The translations under genes and the position numbers were made by a program. A DNA stretch of 44,377 nucleotides from CAYVBN01 sp964538565 (GTDB lineage: Bacteria; Pseudomonadota; Alphaproteobacteria; Rhizobiales; Xanthobacteraceae), in NCBI GenBank assembly GCA_964538565.1, contig CAZIGW010000227.1, positions 1-44,377 of the forward strand. The letters run 5' to 3'. The notes beneath the pieces were generated by a model. The model saw nothing but the letters and a program-made list of their open reading frames with translations, did not search any database and was not told the DNA's origin. How positions within the stretch are numbered: the first letter of the stretch is position 1; each line of letters begins with the position of its first letter. Positions 40,800 to 44,377 of the stretch are shown piece by piece.

Positions 40800-41888
40800 T
40801 CAGGTTCGCGTGCGGTTGCGGATCAGGAACGTGTCGTAGGTGTATTCGGCGACCTGCCACCACAGATACTGGTCGTTGCGGAACGCGAGCAGCGAATCCC
40901 AGATCTTCTTGAACGCCTCGTTGCTGCTGGAGACCTCGTGATAGAGATCGAGCGCCGCCTTGAGGCAGGCGTCCATCACCTGCGGAGGGAACGGCCGCAG
41001 GATCGCCCCGTTGGCGACGAGGCGCTTGAGTGCCGCCGGATTGAGCGCGTCGTATTTCGACTGCATCCAGGTGTTCGCCATCTCCGAGCACGTGCGCACG
41101 ATCGACTTGTAAACCGGTGGCAGGTCGTTCCACTTCTCGATGTTGATGAAGTTGTGCAGCATCGCGCCGCCTTCCCACCAACCGGGGTAGTAGTAGTACT
41201 GCGCGACCTTCTGGAAGCCGAGCTTCTCGTCGTCGTACGGGCCGACCCATTCGGCCGCGTCGATCGTGCCCTTTTCCAGCGCCGGGTAGATGTCGCCGCC
41301 GGCGATCTGCTGCGGCACGCAGCCGATCTTCTGCAGCACGCGGCCCGCATAGCCGCCGATGCGCATCTTGAGGCCGTTGAAGTCGCCCGGCTCCTTGATC
41401 TCCTTGCGGAACCAGCCGCCCATCTGGCAGCCGGTGTTGCCGCACGGCAGGGCGTAGATGTTGTACTTCTTGTAGAAGTCGTTCATCAGCTCGATGCCGT
41501 TGCCGAAGAACATCCAGGCATTCTGCATCCGGCTGTTCAGCCCGAACGGCACCGCGGTGGCGAGCGCGAAGGTGGGATCCTTTCCGACGTAGTAGTAGGA
41601 CGCCGTGTGCGCCATCTCGACCGCGCCGTTGGTCACCGCGTCCGCCGCCTGCAGGCCGGGCACGAGTTCGCCCGCGGCGAAGACCTGGATGCGGAACTTG
41701 TTGTCGGTCGCTTCCGCCACCGCCTTGGCGAAGATCTCCGCCGCGCCGTAGATCGTGTCGAGCGACTTGGGAAAGCTCGAGGTGCAGCGCCACTTGAGCT
41801 CCGGCATCGACTGGGCGACCGCCGGCTTGGCCACGGCCGCAGCGGCGGCCCCGACCGCCGCCGTCTTGAGAAATTCACGTCGCTTCAT
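40800..41888 (-). CDS. TRAP periplasmic receptor (DctP/TakP-type), Tat-exported, paralogue 1
   Basis: A 362-residue receptor starting MKRREFLKTAAVGAAAAAVAKPAVAQ, a twin-arginine signal; AGGAGA stands before ATG 41888. Family blocks include TSSFPKSLDTIYGAAEIFAKAVAEATDNKF, NTGCQMGGWFRKEI, KMRIGGYAGRVLQKIGCVPQQIAGGDIYPALEKGTIDAAEWVGPYDDEKLGF and YYYYPGWWEGGAML. The pattern follows TakP of Rhodobacter, which binds alpha-keto acids such as pyruvate. The ligand here is unproven. The protein is nearly the same length and sequence order as paralogue 2 and converges with dctM. Confidence 0.92.
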   Translation of the reverse strand: MKRREFLKTAAVGAAAAAVAKPAVAQSMPELKWRCTSSFPKSLDTIYGAAEIFAKAVAEATDNKFRIQVFAAGELVPGLQAADAVTNGAVEMAHTASYYYVGKDPTFALATAVPFGLNSRMQNAWMFFGNGIELMNDFYKKYNIYALPCGNTGCQMGGWFRKEIKEPGDFNGLKMRIGGYAGRVLQKIGCVPQQIAGGDIYPALEKGTIDAAEWVGPYDDEKLGFQKVAQYYYYPGWWEGGAMLHNFINIEKWNDLPPVYKSIVRTCSEMANTWMQSKYDALNPAALKRLVANGAILRPFPPQVMDACLKAALDLYHEVSSSNEAFKKIWDSLLAFRNDQYLWWQVAEYTYDTFLIRNRTRT

Positions 41889-42136
41889 GTTGCGGTTCTC
41901 CTCGATAGATCCCAGCGGCGGCGGCGCTGTCCCCTGCCGATTCCGGCCGCACGGCGGCGCGCACCTTGGCCGACTGCCGTGGCGAAATCCAGTGAGTTCT
42001 CGATGCGACGAAAGTTTGGCCACATGGTCCGGCGTGACGTGCCGGACCATCGAGATGATCGCCTCGAAGGACGGGGCCGCTCGCGCTCGAAAATCGCCGG
42101 GCGCGGCGCGCCGTGCGCCGGCGCCCCGCCGCACCC
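41889..42136. other. Spacer between the dctP paralogues with a strong hairpin
   Basis: A perfect 10-bp inverted repeat, ATGGTCCGGC (42024-42033)/GCCGGACCAT (42041-42050) with a 7-base loop, lies midway. It may end the dctP2 transcript, stabilise its 3' end, or be an operator for dctP1. No gene is seen. Confidence 0.45.
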
Positions 42137-43225
42137 TCAGGTGTGCGTGCGCGTGCGGATCATGAACGTGTCATAGGTGTAATCCGCGACCTGCCACCAC
42201 AGGTATTCCTCGTTCTTGAACGCCATGAGGTGGTCGTAGATCTTCTTGAAGTCGGGGTTGGTCTTGGCCGTCTCCGCATTCACCTCGTTCGAGGCCTTGA
42301 GGAACGCCTCCATGATCTGCTGGCTGAACGCGCGCAGCTGCGTTCCGTTGGCGACCAGCCGCTTGAGGGCCGCCGGATTGCGTGCGTCATAGCGCGCCTG
42401 CACGTCGACGTTGGCATAGGCGGCCGCCGCCGTCATGATCGCCTTGTACGACTTCGGCAGGCTCTCCCACTTCTCCAGGTTGATGAAGTAGTGCAGCGCG
42501 GTCGCCCCCTCCCACCAGCCGGGGTAATAGTAATATTTCGCGACCTTGTAGAACCCGAGCTTCTCGTCGTCGTAGGGCCCGACCCATTCGGCCGCGTCGA
42601 TCGTGCCCTTCTCCAGCGCCGGATAGATGTCGCCGCCGGCAATCTGCTGCGGCACGCCGCCGAGCTTCTGGATGGTGCGGCCGGCCCAGCCGCCGATGCG
42701 GAATTTCAGCCCCTTGATGTCGTTGACGGACTTGATCTCCTTGCGGAACCAGCCGCCCATCTGCGTCCCGGTGTTGCCGCCCGGCATGCCGTAGAGATTG
42801 AATTTCTTGACGAAGTCGTTGATGAGCTGGTTTCCGCCGCCGTCGAAGAACCAGGCGTTCTGCTGGCGCGCATTGGGCCCGAACGGGATCGAGCAGCACA
42901 GCGCGAAGGTCGGATCCTTGCCGACGAAATAGTAGGCCGCCGTGTGGCACATCTCGACGGTGCCGTTGCTCACGGCATCGACGTTCTGCAGGCCGGGCAC
43001 GATCTCGCCGGCGGCGAAATTCTGGATCTGGAACTTGTTGTCGGTCGCTTCGGCGACGTACTTCGCCAGCGTCTCGCCCGAGGAGTACACCGTGTCGAGC
43101 GACTTCGGAAAGCTCGACGCCAGCCGCCATTTGATCTCCGGCATCGACTGGGCGATCGCCGGTTTGGCGACGGCGGCAGCGGTCAATCCAACGCCCGCCG
43201 TCTTGAGAAATTCGCGACGTTTCAT
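42137..43225 (-). CDS. TRAP periplasmic receptor (DctP/TakP-type), Tat-exported, paralogue 2
   Basis: A 362-residue receptor, the same length as paralogue 1. ATG 43225 (MKRREFLKTAGVGLTAAAVAKPAIAQ) has a strong GGGAGGAA seven bases before it; a GTG six bases further up is less good. It carries the same TakP blocks: SSFPKSLDTVYSSGETLAKYVAEATDNKF, NTGTQMGGWFRKEI, IGGWAGRTIQKLGGVPQQIAGGDIYPALEKGTIDAAEW and ADYTYDTFMIRTRTHT at the end. Differences cluster in ligand-facing stretches such as CCSIPFGPNARQQNAWFFDGGG (against ATAVPFGLNSRMQNAWMFFGNG), so the two may prefer different keto or hydroxy acids while sharing one dctQM. Confidence 0.92.
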   Translation of the reverse strand: MKRREFLKTAGVGLTAAAVAKPAIAQSMPEIKWRLASSFPKSLDTVYSSGETLAKYVAEATDNKFQIQNFAAGEIVPGLQNVDAVSNGTVEMCHTAAYYFVGKDPTFALCCSIPFGPNARQQNAWFFDGGGNQLINDFVKKFNLYGMPGGNTGTQMGGWFRKEIKSVNDIKGLKFRIGGWAGRTIQKLGGVPQQIAGGDIYPALEKGTIDAAEWVGPYDDEKLGFYKVAKYYYYPGWWEGATALHYFINLEKWESLPKSYKAIMTAAAAYANVDVQARYDARNPAALKRLVANGTQLRAFSQQIMEAFLKASNEVNAETAKTNPDFKKIYDHLMAFKNEEYLWWQVADYTYDTFMIRTRTHT

Positions 43226-43526
43226 GAGCACTTCCTCCCTGTGTGGTCACGCGCTCCCTGTCTGGTCACGCGCCGGGCATCCTGTTGTGGCTTCTCGGGC
43301 GCGCCGACAGTTCGGACGCGGCGGGCCATACCCGTCGGCCGTTCAGACTAGCGCAGGATCCGGCGGAGGGGAAACGGTTCGCCGGCGCGACCGTTTTGCT
43401 GATCGGCCGCCGCGGCGCTCACGACGCCCCTCGCGGGCGCTGTGACCGAGCGCAATGGGCGGCGCTCGCGACGGGGCGGGCGATGCCTGCGAGGCCCCGC
43501 GCGGCCGCAAGAGCGGCGATCCGCCC

Positions 43527-44377
43527 CTACCCTTCGATCACGATCCTGGGGGCCGCACGCGCTGCCTGCGATCCGGTGATCGCATCGCGCACACGCGCGG
43601 CGATCTCGCGGTAGATCCGCGCGTGCGCGCCGTCGGGATCGGTTGCCACCACCGGCAGGCCGGCATCCGACTTCTCACGGATCTCCATGTGCAATGGCAC
43701 TTCGCCCAGGAACGCGACACCGAGGCGCTCGGCCTCGTGGCATGCGCCCCCGTGGCCGAAGATGTCGGAACGGGTGCCGCAGTGCGGGCACAGGAAATAG
43801 CTCATGTTCTCGACGATTCCGAGCACCGGCACGTTGACGCGCTTGAACATGGCGACGCCGCGCCGGGCGTCGATGAGGGCGAGATCCTGCGGGGTCGACA
43901 CGATGACCGCGCCCTTGAGCGGCACCTGCTGCGCCATCGTGAGCTGCGCGTCGCCGGTGCCCGGAGGCATGTCGACCACCATGACGTCGAGCTCGCCCCA
44001 CTCGACCTCGCGCAGCATCTGGGTGAGCGCCGACATCACCATCGGGCCGCGCCAGATCATCGGCGTCTCTTCTTCGACCAGGAACCCGATCGACATCACC
44101 TTGAGCCCGTAACCGTCCATCGGGCGGAGCTTGTTGCCGCCGACGGTCTGCGGCCGGCCGCGGATGGCGAGCAGCTTGGGGACGGAGGGGCCGTAGATGT
44201 CGGCGTCGAGCATGCCGACCTTGAGGCCGAGGTCGCGCAATCCGAGCGCGAGGTTGACCGCGGTCGTCGACTTGCCGACGCCGCCCTTGCCGGAGGCGAC
44301 CGCGATGATCGCGCCGACGCCGGGCACGGCCGGCCCCTGCTCGGGACCCCGCCCGCGGCCGGGAGCCGGCCGGCCGA
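43527..44377 (-). CDS. Mrp/ApbC/NBP35-type Fe-S cluster carrier ATPase (N-terminus cut by window edge)
   Basis: The frame stays open to the right edge, so only the ATPase part and linker are seen; an N-terminal DUF59 domain is expected outside. The deviant Walker A loop IIAVASGKGGVGKSTTAVNLALGL, the DMPPGTGDAQLTM block and CPHCG (the CxxC that holds a bridging [4Fe-4S] cluster between subunits) are all present. Upstream residues (GRGPEQGPAVPGVG) form the usual flexible linker. It delivers Fe-S clusters to apoproteins in the cytosol. It stands about 300 bp from dctP2 on the same strand. Confidence 0.93.
   Translation of the reverse strand, partial: GRPAPGRGRGPEQGPAVPGVGAIIAVASGKGGVGKSTTAVNLALGLRDLGLKVGMLDADIYGPSVPKLLAIRGRPQTVGGNKLRPMDGYGLKVMSIGFLVEEETPMIWRGPMVMSALTQMLREVEWGELDVMVVDMPPGTGDAQLTMAQQVPLKGAVIVSTPQDLALIDARRGVAMFKRVNVPVLGIVENMSYFLCPHCGTRSDIFGHGGACHEAERLGVAFLGEVPLHMEIREKSDAGLPVVATDPDGAHARIYREIAARVRDAITGSQAARAAPRIVIEG

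Overview
The window is GC-rich chromosomal DNA from an alphaproteobacterium, most likely a member of the Hyphomicrobiales (Rhizobiales) near Bradyrhizobium or Xanthobacteraceae. This placement is inferred from an HWE-type histidine kinase, a DUF2865 protein, a plant-type (class II) DAHP synthase, a DUF2059 protein, Bug/TctC receptors without transporter partners, TakP-like TRAP receptors with Tat signals, and small lysine/arginine-rich proteins carrying an ALRLA motif. No rRNA, CRISPR array, intact transposon or prophage is visible. One tRNA-Val(CAC) is present.

Layout. 1-1092: HWE histidine kinase running off the left edge. 1259-1300: a 21-bp tandem repeat. 1384-3952: CLC-type chloride transporter and TSUP permease. 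4204-5913: Bug receptor and a signal-less ModA-like binding protein, followed by a rhizobial-type intergenic repeat. 6070-7347: a FlK-like thioesterase divergent from maleylacetoacetate isomerase. 7571-8662: DUF2865 protein. 8717-13567 (minus strand): ArsR regulator, SRPBCC protein, GST, nadE and gltX, with a clear dyad operator just upstream of arsR. 13723-16010 (minus): LigB-type dioxygenase and DAHP synthase. 16407-18845: MHYT-PAS-GGDEF-EAL protein. 18906-21536 (minus): rpiA, DUF2059 and gor operon. 21839-23374: gph and a PEGA-like lipoprotein. 23697-23872: tRNA-Val with its promoter. 24061-25194: a HigBA-like toxin-antitoxin pair abutting a 5'-truncated AraC regulator.

25227-30206: a LysR regulator divergent from two tandem methyltransferase-like paralogues, a Bug receptor, a carboxymuconolactone-decarboxylase-like protein and a PNPOx-like protein. 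This is the best candidate for an uncharacterised catabolic system in the window. 30388-31680: FAD amine oxidase. 31939-33681: small conserved proteins around a cold-shock gene. 33925-36228: L,D-transpeptidase, DUF971 and moaA. 36317-37831: chemoreceptor-like protein with a C-terminal PilZ domain. 38196-43225: TRAP dctQ and an oversized dctM, converging on two tandem dctP paralogues. 43527-44377: Mrp/ApbC Fe-S carrier running off the right edge.

Most of the window is housekeeping and small-molecule uptake: NAD, tRNA charging, aromatic amino acids, pentose phosphates, glutathione and molybdenum cofactor. The accessory interest lies in the LysR/methyltransferase-like cluster, the TA/AraC junction, the orphan receptors, and several intergenic dyads and repeats. 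Starts were chosen by Shine-Dalgarno match, signal peptide or family N-terminus. Functions rest on motif recognition by eye; no database search was run.
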